Shown here piece by piece: positions 12,314 through 23,026 of a DNA stretch of 64,000 nt (positions within the stretch are counted from its first letter, which is position 1; every line of letters begins with the position of its first letter). The stretch spans positions 89,966 to 153,965 of the forward strand of contig CAJQUW010007080.1 of assembly GCA_907163375.1 (NCBI GenBank). Reading direction: 5' to 3'. A program made the translations under genes and the position numbers. Under the pieces are notes generated by a model. The model was given only the letters and a program-made list of their open reading frames with translations, did not search any database and was not told the origin of the DNA. This stretch comes from Prostheceraeus crozeri (Eukaryota > Platyhelminthes > Polycladida > Euryleptidae).

Positions 12314-13359
12314 CTTGGGTACCCCCAAGAGTGGCTATTTCTCTAATGAAGTGGAAGAACAATTTCCAAGACATGTTTGGAAATTTGATTGAGATTTAAA
12401 ATTTCATGAAGATATTTTGAATCATACCATATTGTACATATTGCTATCCAATTAATAGGAATCTAATGCTCATATTAGTTACTATTTAATACATGAATTT
12501 GTTTTTGCGGAATTGAGGCGATACTAGTACTCAGCTAAAAGTTTTATTTATCGGCATAGGTTATCTCTGGGGTTGATTTCATCAACCCTGTTTGCATCTA
12601 CAGCCTCATAATTTCGTAATTAGAACATGAATGACTAAGCTACATTCCTTACAACATGTCTGATCGAGAAACGAAACACACATAACACAGGCCTCGTATA
12701 AGATGAAAGTAGCACAAATGCAGATGCAACGATATTTTTACTAATCGCAAGAAGCAATCATCAAAGAATGTCACTGCATTAATTGATACCGATAACTTTC
12801 TATTTCTAATACACGTAGCCTACTAGTAGAATAAACAATATAGGCCGAAGTTTTTAGCTTTCAAGGCAAGAGGCTATATGAAGCAAGTTATCTACGAATT
12901 GTTGTAGGCTACCAATTTAACAGCATAAGCGTTATAAAGGTATTGATTTAATGAATTCCACTTTTTCATGTATTATTTGTTTTATTTCACGCAAAATGAT
13001 TTATACAAAATTCTGTCTAACACAATATGCATTACATCTAGCTTAATGGATTAAATTCACAAGGAAGCCATAGGTAATCAAAGCATAGTTCAGAAAGCTA
13101 ATTAAACAAACTATCAGATGGACATTTACGGTAGGTCTATATCAAAGTTGATGATAGCACAGTTTATCATAGAAAGACCAATCGTGTGGTTGAAGTAGGT
13201 TACATATTTACATGTACATACTTGTAAACTTACATGTAGATGACTTGCTATGACATGATGTGGTCATCTACTTGGGCAGAATTTTTCCAAGAAAACCGCA
13301 AATGATCATTCATGGTCAATTTCTGTACTCTTTGGTTCTCACTCTTGGGGGCACCCAAG
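12314..13359. mobile_element. TIR element with CCCAAG-rich ends (MITE-like), left arm
   Basis: Both ends carry a 20 bp inverted repeat with one mismatch: CTTGGGTACCCCCAAGAGTG at 12314-12333 and its complement at 13340-13359 (G for A at position 8). Each end lies next to more CCCAAG or CTTGGG words (12280-12310; 13360-13410), which makes strong hairpin potential. No transposase is visible inside; the 1046 bp body is AT-rich. Class and target duplication are unclear. Confidence 0.6.
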
Positions 13360-13792
13360 CTCTTGGATCCGCACCCCAAGACTACCCAAAACCCAAGAGA
13401 GAACCCAAGACCCAACATTGAGGGAGGAGAAGGATGTGTTGCGCAGACTTGTAAGTGGCCCGGGCCGGGTAGGGCTACTATTTCGCAACTAACATGGGCC
13501 GGGGTGCGCGGGGCCTGAAAATACATCTCTTCCATTAAGCCAACTTGCAACGATCCATTAAATAATGGTTGCTTTTCTCAATACTGATGCTTACAGGCAG
13601 GACTAGTCGCGAGGGGTCAGAAAAGCATTTTTCATTGAGTAGTGTGAATTCAAGTCTGAATTCTGACCAATCAGGACATTTACATCACTTCAAGATTGCA
13701 CGGCTACCAACATTGAGATCGTGGATGTAAGTTGAGGACTGACTTGAGAATTGTGAGAAATTTCAATCGAATCCTCCTCACCAATCACGTGC

Positions 13793-14160
13793 ATGAAGCG
13801 TGGAAGAGTTGATCATTATTTGGAAAGCAGTGATATATTTGATAATCTTCGTGATGCACCAGAAAAAGAAACGACATGCAATTTGCAAGACAAAATTGAC
13901 AATAAAAACGAAAGTTCCATTGCACAACTTGTGACGCGTGTCGGAATATTATCATTCTGGCGGGAACACAGAAATGATTTCCTGCTGTTGTCTGTGGTAG
14001 CAAGAGAAATATTAGCAGTTCAGGCAAGCTCAGGCCAGTCAGAGCGAACATTTCCAGTAGCGGACTTGCAATCAGCCAGACGAGGGCTCATTTAAAGCCA
14101 AAGCACGTGAGGCCATCGAAATTGTCGCAAGTGCCGTGCGAAATGGACAGCACAACCTTT
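13793..14160 (+). pseudogene. hAT transposase C-terminal fragment, left arm
   Basis: The frame contains FWREHRNDFLLLSVVAREI, then LAVQASSGQSERTFPVADL, the C-terminal dimerisation (hATC) signature of hAT transposases. It stops at 14095 just after SARRGLI. The right-arm copy (42999-43370) runs on to AIEIVASAVRNG through a shifted frame. No catalytic part or end repeats found; a relic. Confidence 0.8.
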
Positions 14161-14404
14161 AATTGAAGCATCCAATGAAGCCGCATTATTTCTTTTGTTA
14201 AATGCATTTTTGGTTGCAACACAATTATCGTATAGTTAAATTTACGGAAATCCGGATCTCAAACGCGAGGAAAGATAGTTCGGTAAAATTATCCAATCCT
14301 AATACATTACAGAATTGGATTACAATTCTCGTATAAAAATACACAAAAAATATGAATTCCCAAACGAATTTCCTTCTAACAAAATTATGCATTATTTTTG
14401 TAAA

Positions 14405-14860
14405 GCTTATGACAAAAATGCAGCTCAGAGTCGCAAACTTATAGATCAAAAGTCAGATATTCATGAAATTAATCATGATGGTATAACATATACAGTATTA
14501 TAACAGCCTATGTATTATATGTGACAAAAGTATTATTGATGGTTCGAGAATCTCGAGATGAGCGGGACAGGGCCTGAACATCTCTGATGCAGTGGGCTTG
14601 GACCGGGCTTTGTGTGGGCGGGTAAATTCTGGCCCATTTGCAAGTCTGGTGTTGGTTGAATAATTCCAAAAATATGAGTCACTTTTCAATATAACCAAAA
14701 TATATACGCTTCAGATCCTCTTACTATACATGTGAACCTCTATAAATAAATGTTTCTATCGTGTAAGTCACGAAAAGTAGTCAATCTTGTGATAAACAGT
14801 GATTTTTCAGTAGGATAGCAAATTTATCTAAGGATGGAGACTTCCTGATGGCTTGATGGG
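14405..14860. other. Left-arm-only segment next to the Tc1 relic
   Basis: About 455 bp that interrupts the arm alignment. On the right, the flanks TTTGTAAAGCT and ATTCTTCGAGTC are fused near 42772. It contains a GC-richer patch (14560-14640). No gene. Confidence 0.5.
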
Positions 14861-15115
14861 TTTCTGATTCTTCGAGTCATAAATACATGTATTTACACGC
14901 ATTCTCATTAAATCATTAATTTCTGTCTGAGGAATGATCATCAACTTTCCAACCGCGATGCTCACGTCTTTCAGACACTGAATGCCACCTTTTTCTATAC
15001 TCTCTGCTTCTCCACATCCCATCACACATGTTCGATGCGAATCGAAGGGATTCAGATCTGGTGATCCTGATGGCCACTCTATCCTTCGACTATTTCTAGT
15101 GATGCAATTGATCAA
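14828..15115 (-). pseudogene. Tc1/mariner-like transposase C-terminal relic, left arm
   Basis: The minus-strand frame has EWPSGSPDLNPFDS, the Tc1-like block that holds the second catalytic aspartate (SPDLNP), followed by KLMIIPQTEINDLMRMRVN, which fits the family's IPQ...I..L segment. The residue after NP is F instead of the usual I-E, so a key acid is lost. The upstream domain is missing. Mirrored at 42515-42775. Confidence 0.8.
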
Positions 15116-15119
15116 CCAT

Positions 15120-16461
15120 TGATGAGATATGTTTCATGAAAGATAGAACCCGAAAGTTTGTTGATAATGCATTCAAAAACCTAGTCTGAGTATTGATGAA
15201 GCCTAAGTATCCACGCCTTTCGAATTTCACGAAAGATTTCAGAATTTGTAACTCACTGAGATCATTCAGTCAGATCGCTACCACAACATTAATTGAGCTA
15301 ACTTCCCATACTTTGCAGGCCTCATCTGGAGCTCTCAGCTTTCATTCGCTCATCCGTTCATATCACCATAAATATCACCTTTCTCAAAGTTTCTCTCCAC
15401 ATGCATTTCTTTTAAGCTAATCGTTCTCTCAATCTCCGTACACAACAGAGGATCATGGTGCAAGCGCTTCATTTTAGAATGTAGTTCTGCACGCCACATT
15501 CCATCTTAATCCTATTTGCCTCAGCCTTTTCTGTCGGTGAAGTATGAAGGGAGAAGATGGGGACATCATACCTCCAAAGATATTCTAAAAAATTAACTTA
15601 TGCGACATAACATGCTCTATCCGATAGTAGTATCAGTTTTTCATTCCAAGTTGATATTGTTACGATAAATAGTATTTTAAAATTCAAACATTCATTTTTT
15701 CAAATTTCATCATTGTATCTATAAAACATTATGTATGTATCATATCAGTAAGATTTATAGCTCTATGTATCAATAATTATATTACTAAACCTTTCAGAGC
15801 ATTATCGGTGAATACTAGAGAAGTTTGTGTAGTTCGCTCAGCTATTAAATTATGAATATGTATTGATAAGTAGTATGTATAGAACATACGTAGCATTGGT
15901 CATGATAACGAGGTAGAAGGTATCTGAGTTTCAATTAACATAGTTGCGCGACCATCTTTCCTGAACGGGCAAACTACAGAAGTTGCAAATCAACCTAAAA
16001 CTCAAAATTCCTATCAATATCGGTGAAAATCCAAAATGTCGAAAAAGTGTAGACGTAAATGTTTTCATTTAGCTCCTGTGGCTAAAATATTGGGTCTACA
16101 GAAAGCAGCTACCACTCAGAGAAAGTCAACATAAAGTTAGGAAAGTTCAGTGAAGGAGATCTTCAAACAATCAAATCATTCGTTCCGGCGAGAGATAAGA
16201 AACCGAGGGGGGACATAATGCCCTCCTGAGGCAAATATGGTTAATCATGGAAATCAAGCGAAGGTTCGTTTAATTGCCTGAATAGTTTTAATGTAAAACA
16301 TATCATGAAGCTCTTCAATGAATTAGACGGTGAAGATTTCTCAACAGCAAATCTGAAATGAAACCGGAAAATTGAATCACTTCAAAAGAGGAGGAATGAA
16401 ATTAATTTTGAAAATCTAGAAATGACTTCCATCTGACAAAAGCAAAGAAACTGAAGGTTGA
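15120..16461. other. Shared arm sequence, no clear gene
   Basis: Mirrored at about 37230-38120 and 42120-42510. The empty site of the right-arm RAG1-like transposon lies near 15549-15556 (GGGAGAAGATGG). No convincing coding frame. Confidence 0.6.
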
Positions 16462-16534
16462 TACCGGACATTTAATGATAGAGAAATCATCGTTAGACAC
16501 TTCAATGAGAGAGTGAACATTCAACAATACAATA

Positions 16535-16748
16535 AAATGAAATAAACGATAGATCAAATTGCCATGCGAAAGATGTGCGACGCCAGGATTCGAACCCTAC
16601 GACCAAGGTTAACTAGACCTGTGCTCTACCAACTGAGGCACGAGCTGCTTTATGCGACTGTGACAATTGACAGGATCAAACCCTCACCACCACACATCAG
16701 TTGTCATAGCAATGATGATCAATGAATAGATATCTCGTCACAATTGTG
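16535..16748 (-). repeat. Composite tRNA-derived SINE, copy 2
   Basis: Same family as 11200-11425 with better promoter boxes: A box TGCCTCAGTTGG and B box GGTTCGAATCC on the minus strand. The 5' extension begins ACAATTGTGACGAGATATC in both copies, and a second B-box-like GGTTTGATCC lies within it. Left arm only, because the right arm is deleted here. Confidence 0.85.
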
Positions 16749-17548
16749 AATGACGACGTAGCATTTTAGTAACTATTACGTAACAGATCGTCATGAAAAA
16801 ATATGATGATATGTTCAGATTTTTTTCGAACATTACACGTTTGCATATGTATTTGGTTGGATTGTGTAGTAGAGTGATACTAACTCCGGAATGCCCCAGC
16901 AAAGGATTGTCGCTTGTTTGTCATTGCATACTAAATTTAGAAGCATCAGAAATAGGAATAAGCCTGGTTTGTAGAATTCATACGAGTCGGCTAGTCTCTG
17001 TTTCAGCATGTTGCCTACATTCGAGTTTCAAACTTGTGTAATTTCCTACAATTATATAAAGTATTTGTCTCAATATTTCGTTGTTGTTCCGATCAGAAAT
17101 TCATCCACACTGTAATTCTGAAAGGAATTCGAGAATCAATGTTCGAAATGTAACTGTAATTCTTGTATTTATCACCATTATATAGATACCTAGATAATAT
17201 CATGACTTAGAGGCCGCAATAAGAAAACAGCTGATATGCACTTCGACTTGTGCCATTAATTTCACAGATTCCATTATAACGACAAATGGCCTCCTCTCTT
17301 TATCAGTTAGTTGATATATTTCTAAGATTCTGATAATTTCTAAAATTCTCATTAACGCTTCGAGATATCTGCGACATCTGTCTTAATTGAGATAGACGTT
17401 AGCTTGTCATTAGTTAGATGATCTAGTAATAAATGCAATCCAAGATCAAATGTTGGCTTCCGAATTAGATTTGTGGGAAAAAGCAGAATCACTCCTTTTG
17501 TTCAACGTGCGAGTAAATATATACACATTTTTTTCAATTGTCAAAACT

Positions 17549-17587
17549 AGCCCGACGCGTTTCGTCCTCCTGACAGTATCAAGGGCT
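17549..17587 (-). ncRNA. Decayed hammerhead-like motif
   Basis: The minus strand has AGCCC and GGGCT that pair as a helix I, and between them GGACGAAACGCGTC, which looks like helix II 3' side, the GAAA box and a minimal helix III ending in GUC. The CUGAUGA box is not intact (CTTGATACTG), so this is a relic at best, of the kind left by Penelope-like elements. Confidence 0.35.
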
Positions 17588-18763
17588 TTGCATGTGACAA
17601 GTGTTAAAAAGTAGGTCATATGTACAACAATCCAGTGGTCATGACGTCTGTTCAATTGCGGCATTTCCAAGAGAAGTGCATGTGATTGGGAAGAAGCTGA
17701 GGAATCTCCTGTTCGGGTCTCCTGTTCTATCATGTTTTTGCTGACATGTTTATCTTACAAGGTGAAACCAAAGTATATAGAAAACTCGATGAAACTACCA
17801 GATGCGAGCGATCCAACACCTGGCAAAGAAAAGTGATGTCTCTGAAGATGGAGCTGATGAGACATAACATATCTTTCCTCAAGAAAAAGTCCTTTATCAT
17901 CAATCAACACATATCCTGTACAGATGAATAGCAGCGGAAGATGAGAAGAAATAATGTAGTCACTGCAGCTATCAACCGTTGGAAAATTAGATCTCTGCAG
18001 AGGTGGACTACCATTCAAGCTGCTCATTTGAAATGGAAGATATCGCAACAATAGCACATTTCGTTACATATCAATCTATCTCGCTTACACTGTAGAGTGA
18101 CTTCCATCGATGGCTTTGACTGGCGTTGTGCACGCAGCTTTACTGATTCCAATACAGTGTAACTCAATTTTAGTGAGTTCTTCATTTTCATTATTAAAGT
18201 GTTGTGCAGTTTTGTTGCGCTTTGCTTTCGTCCGCTGTCTGCACCATTTCCATGTAGGCCTATATCACAGACTTTTCGAAATCGATTTCAGACATCTCCA
18301 GAAGGAGTATCTTCCAGATAGGGAATTCATCAACAATTTCAACTTTGAAGATATCTGAAATTTATTAGGACGGATATAAAATATAGGAATGATACCCATC
18401 TGAAGAGAGCTTTAGTGACCTGAGGACACGTTAGCCCCAATGATTTCATAATGTGAGTCCGATTCAGATGGATGATTATTCGCATTGTAACCCGAATTCC
18501 ACCGGGCGTCAATGCAGTTGTATCTCTCATCTTATTTACATTAAAGTCCGTGGGAACGGAGAACTGTTGAACATCTCAATATATTATCGGTTATCATTGA
18601 CGATTCTTATCAGTCTATCTATGGTGACTAGACATTTCAGGTGATGAATCCTTTTGCTCTCAGTAAATCCTCCAGAGGACATAGAAATCGTAACAAATGA
18701 GGGATTGATTTGATTCAAATCAGCTCAATTTGACTGTGTAATTAAGCATTATTTAACATTTAA

Positions 18764-20003
18764 CCCATTAGGCGCCGAATTATTTTTGAAAGTATTTATC
18801 AAAAATTTGAATGGAACCATATCATTCAATCACGTTTTGATACTTTATGACGATCTTATCGAAAATAAATGTTCATTTCATCGTTTTTGATGATGTTCCA
18901 CATGTGGAACATTGGCGCCTGAGACTATACATTTTTTAAGAATTTTTGAAGAATATAAGCGTTGTATATTTGTTAATACTTGACAGATTGCTTATATTTG
19001 ACATATTTGTTTATACATTAAAATAATATTCTATGCTTATACGTTGATTTTAATTTTTATGCAAAAGTAGTATATTAAGAATTTTGATGTATTTTGGTAA
19101 ACGAAACAGGAAAAATACAGACAGAATCACCAATGTATTTTTTTGAAACTAGGTAACAGTAACATCTTTCAGAGTTCAGAGATGGTATTGGACGAAGGAA
19201 CTTGTATGCAACAAAGTGTTGCATGTGTCACACTTCATTTTCGTGCTTTTCATGCATAATTTACAGCGGCCCTGTTTACCGGCTGGTATTGGAAGATGAC
19301 CAACATTTCCAAGTCTTGTGGAGAGGGCAGGTGTTCGTGAAGGTCCAGGTCGAATTTCTCGAACAGTCTAAAGACTCAGAAGATATCTCACAACTTCTGT
19401 GAAAGAAAACGAATGTTTCACGTACATATTTTGATAAAATGAGAGCATGATTGACTAAACACAAGATGACTTAAAAAGTCTATATGCATTATTATTAGGT
19501 TGTAGCAATTTGTGTTCAACTTCGATAAGCAGCAACAGCTTTTTCATCTCTATAGCCAAATTATCGAATGACAGATTTACATTGTAAAGTTATGTGTATA
19601 TATCATCTACTTTCTGACGACCTTATATTTTCTGATTGATTTATGACAATTACTATGTTAAGTTCTAGCATTTTATTAATTGATTTGATATTCATATTCA
19701 TGTCTTGAGACCCCACGATTTCTATTCGGCTTTTTGAAATAAACGTCTAATTTATTTATTTATTTATTTTGTAACACAACAAAATCTATAAGTTTTAACT
19801 CAAAATAGAAGATAATACAAAATATAGATCTAACGATGATGCACCATCATTCATAGGGTTGAAGAAATCATAGCATTTTATCATTTTAGAAGTGAAAATA
19901 GTAAAAGTCATCCAGTGATCACGTGTTACCATTCGATTAAGATCATGAAAATTTCAATTGAAATGGAGATGGTATCAATTTTGATACCACCGTCATCCTA
20001 GTG
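18764..20003 (-). mobile_element. piggyBac relic, internally deleted
   Basis: TTAA flanks the span at 18760-18763 and 20004-20007. The ends are CCCATTAGGCGCCG and, inverted, CACTAGGATGACGG, which are only loosely similar. Inside, the minus strand (about 19166-19464) encodes the C-terminal cysteine-rich domain of a PGBD-type piggyBac transposase (CKLCMKSTKMKCDTC, then LLHTS). The catalytic part is missing. The same relic is in the right arm, which adds the cysteine of the final SCF but has lost the 18760 end. Confidence 0.65.
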
Positions 20004-22133
20004 TTAAGCCAGAGAAAGTCATAAAGCTTCAATCGATTCATGCAATTATTTATCGAATGGTGGTGTTATATCTTTAAGTCTGCGCATGGGTCCAAGATTA
20101 CCCATTTTGCATCCGAAGCCGCATAACTCAGATTCTAGCAGACTATTTATAAATTGCATATATGTTCAAAAAATCTATTTGACTATATATATAGTCTCTC
20201 ATAGAGTCTCTCCATTTTACTATCTCATTGTTTCAAGACGCTTGCATGCGATAATTGACAAAACATGCCATTCATCAAGAATATCTACCATTAACTTCCA
20301 AAACATGCTCAAATAATCAATTTTTTAAAAAATACTGAATTCATAATTTCAGACTTAAGGCGTATGTACACGGGTTCGCTAAGTGAACGGACACTAGACA
20401 CACACGTCCAATTGCGCGTGCGTCATCGTCTCGATCCAGTGGACTCCATGAAATCGGTCAACTAAATTACTTTACCCTTTTGGTAAGGTAAGCGGTCCAC
20501 AAAACCGGGGTCGCAGCAGCGAATTTTTCCTAGGGGGGTCCAACAAATTTTCAGATAAAATATCGTTAAAAATCAATCCATGTTATATTATGAAATCTTA
20601 CGTAATAACTTTCCAGTATTGACTTGTTTATTAGGCAGAGCCGGTCATAGTTCATTGATATACATAAATACCTCTTATTGTCTCTGCAATTTCCCACTTT
20701 ACGCGATAGGCATACATGCTGTCTGTATTAAAAGAAAAAACATTAATTCCGTCATGAATGCTGTGTATTTCAGTGCCTTGGGGGAAATCTTACCCAAACG
20801 CCCTTATGGTCCAAAAATGTGTGACCGGTTGTCTTTGAAGATAAACTCCTTACATACCTCCTCCAAATCTAAAGTCCACGCTAACTCTTTATGAATGTAC
20901 AGAACTGCCAAGTGATTGAGTCGTTGACCGAAGCCAAGTCAAGAGGCGGCGCAAGCTGTGAAAAGCTGCGCTCTGCAGATGCGGTTGTAGGAGGAACAAC
21001 GGTAATTAGACGAACCAGTATCTCCAAACTTTCATTGTTCAAAATTTCTAGAATGCATGCAAATTTTATGGAGCACTAGGAAAATTCTAGTACTGGTGCT
21101 AAAGAATTTCAGACAGACTTGCCTAGGCCTCCTCAGTGATGTAGAGCAGAAAGATAACAGAATAAATGAATTTATTATTATTTGAATTAAACAGTGAAAT
21201 ATCAATTTGATCGAAATTCACATATTTCGGTGCAAGAGCCCGACAATTGGCGCAAATAGAAGAATCAGTGCATCGCGCACAATCAGTGCACAGCCCCAAT
21301 TTTTGTAGAAGTCCCCTAATTTGATGTCTCTTTAATTCCAGAATCATGCAACTGAAATATGTAAGGGGTTTCTGATGTCCAAAAGTCGTAAGCACTCATT
21401 TAGGACATTTACATTACTGACATTTCGTCTCAGTTAGTAGACAATACCAGCTTATAGTGCGTTTTGAAAACAGAATGTAAAGAGAAGAATTGAGTATGCC
21501 TGTTGAGTTACATCCTCAGCTGAAAATGAGAATATACCTGAATATTCAATCATTTTTCATGATTATCAAAATATTATTCATTGCGCAGATGTATCTCAGA
21601 TTTACTCCATGCATGGCTGCCTATTGAATGGGGGAGCTATGTTGATGTGAAATACGTCTCGTAATGATTCCCGATATTGGATAAAATGACAGCTATTCGA
21701 AATGATCCCATTTTCAAACTTAGGATGAAGCTATTTGCAAGTCGCTTTGAAATTTATAGAATGTAGAAATACAGCATAATATACAATGGTGATAGAATGT
21801 ACATCAACAAGCAATGTCGCGTCGTGCGGTTGTGTCTCAGCTGTCCGTCTCGTGGTTTTCATCTTCGCTCCCGTATCTTGCGTCACAGTGATCATTCGGT
21901 TTGGATCTTTATATATTCTGCATCCTCGTTGTCCAATGCATCGTTTGGTGTAACTTTTATCTTCGTGGGATCATTCGTCGCAGTGCCATCCCCGTATTTG
22001 TGCTCTTGTCATTTTTGTCTCAGTCTGCGCATGCGCAGATCTGGATGAATAGTTCTCCACCGTCCCTGTCACGTTGAAATCTAGAGCAAACTCCAGGTTC
22101 CTGGTCAACACAATACCTTGAACACCTCTGTGG

Positions 22134-22218
22134 TCATCGTGGTCTTCTGGTTAGACGGCTGGAAACACGTCTCTCTTTTGCTGACTGGTGTACCTGGTTC
22201 GAACCCTGACACGATCAG
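22134..22218 (+). promoter_or_regulatory. tRNA-like block in the LINE 5' leader
   Basis: An A-box-like TGGTCTTCTGGTTAG and a B box GGTTCGAACCC (22196-22206) lie at tRNA spacing, and ATCGTG pairs with CACGAT at the two ends like an acceptor stem. It could act as an internal polymerase III promoter, or be a captured SINE head. Confidence 0.55.
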
Positions 22219-22273
22219 ATCCACTTTCTCCGGCCACTTTCATCGTTGGTCTGGACATTTCTTTTGACTTCTT

Positions 22274-23026
22274 TTGAGTCAAGTCATGTCACCCACACCT
22301 CCAAGGACTAGATCCAACAGCACAGCTCCTACTCTGCTGACATTAAAGGAGGTCAAGAAATTGCTCGATGACAACAGAAAGGAGATAGTCAGCTTGCTGA
22401 GACCTCAACTGGACAACATTGTCTCTACGGTTTCAGCAATTAGCCAGAGAATGGAAGGTGTGGAGAAATCTGTCTCAGACATGAAGTCGCTGGTTTCGAG
22501 GCATGAAGACGAAATAGCTTCAATCAAGCAGTTTCTTGAAAGGATGTCTCCAGATGAGTTATGTCGTCCTATGTTTCAGGAAATAGACGAACGCATTTAC
22601 AGGGTCAACAACGTTATTGTTGCTGGCTTAGCCGAATCTGATGGTTCGCTTGAGGTGAGGAAAGCAGAGGATTGGAGGAAAACTGAGTCTTTGTTGGCTG
22701 AAGTTGGCAATCCGATCGAGGTTGAATCCATTGTCTCTCAACAGCGTATCGGCCACCCCGGTTCACGAAAACCTAGGCTCTTGCGTCTTACTCTCACTGA
22801 TGTTAATTCGCGTAATGTTTTACTACGAAAGTCCAAGGAATTGCGGAATTCGGCAAGTTTCCGAAACGTGTATGTGAATGCTGATAAGACTCGTGCTCAA
22901 CGTGAAGAGTTTAGAAGACTCAAAGAAGAACTGAGAGAACGCAAAGCAAACGGCGAAGATGTTATTATATATAAACAACGTGTCGTCGTTCGGAAGGGAA
23001 CTGGATCCAATGGAAATTTTCGGTGA
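22274..23026 (+). CDS. LINE ORF1 protein
   Basis: Of 250 residues, the N-terminal 20 are Ser/Thr/Pro-rich and basic. Residues about 25-95 form a heptad-like helical stretch (coiled coil; VSTVSAISQRMEGVEKSV). The rest has the RRM-like and C-terminal layout of L1-type ORF1p: NNVIVAGLAES as the first RRM strand and a basic ending (RAQREEFRRLKEELRER). Such proteins bind the element RNA and act as nucleic acid chaperones. The stop TGA at 23024 overlaps the ORF2 ATG at 23026, suggesting coupled reinitiation. Intact. Confidence 0.85.
   Translation: MSQVMSPTPPRTRSNSTAPTLLTLKEVKKLLDDNRKEIVSLLRPQLDNIVSTVSAISQRMEGVEKSVSDMKSLVSRHEDEIASIKQFLERMSPDELCRPMFQEIDERIYRVNNVIVAGLAESDGSLEVRKAEDWRKTESLLAEVGNPIEVESIVSQQRIGHPGSRKPRLLRLTLTDVNSRNVLLRKSKELRNSASFRNVYVNADKTRAQREEFRRLKEELRERKANGEDVIIYKQRVVVRKGTGSNGNFR

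Larger units (their letters stand above)
16462..18849. other. Left-arm-only 2.4 kb, best read as a right-arm deletion
   Basis: At the mirror position (about 37200-37220) the flanks are joined through a short AGTCGGTAAAAGATT. The segment includes the left TTAA end of the piggyBac relic at 18760, whose body and other end exist in both arms. The right arm must therefore have lost it. It also contains SINE copy 2. ORFs at 17446-17733 and 17755-18057 are not recognisable. Confidence 0.65.
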
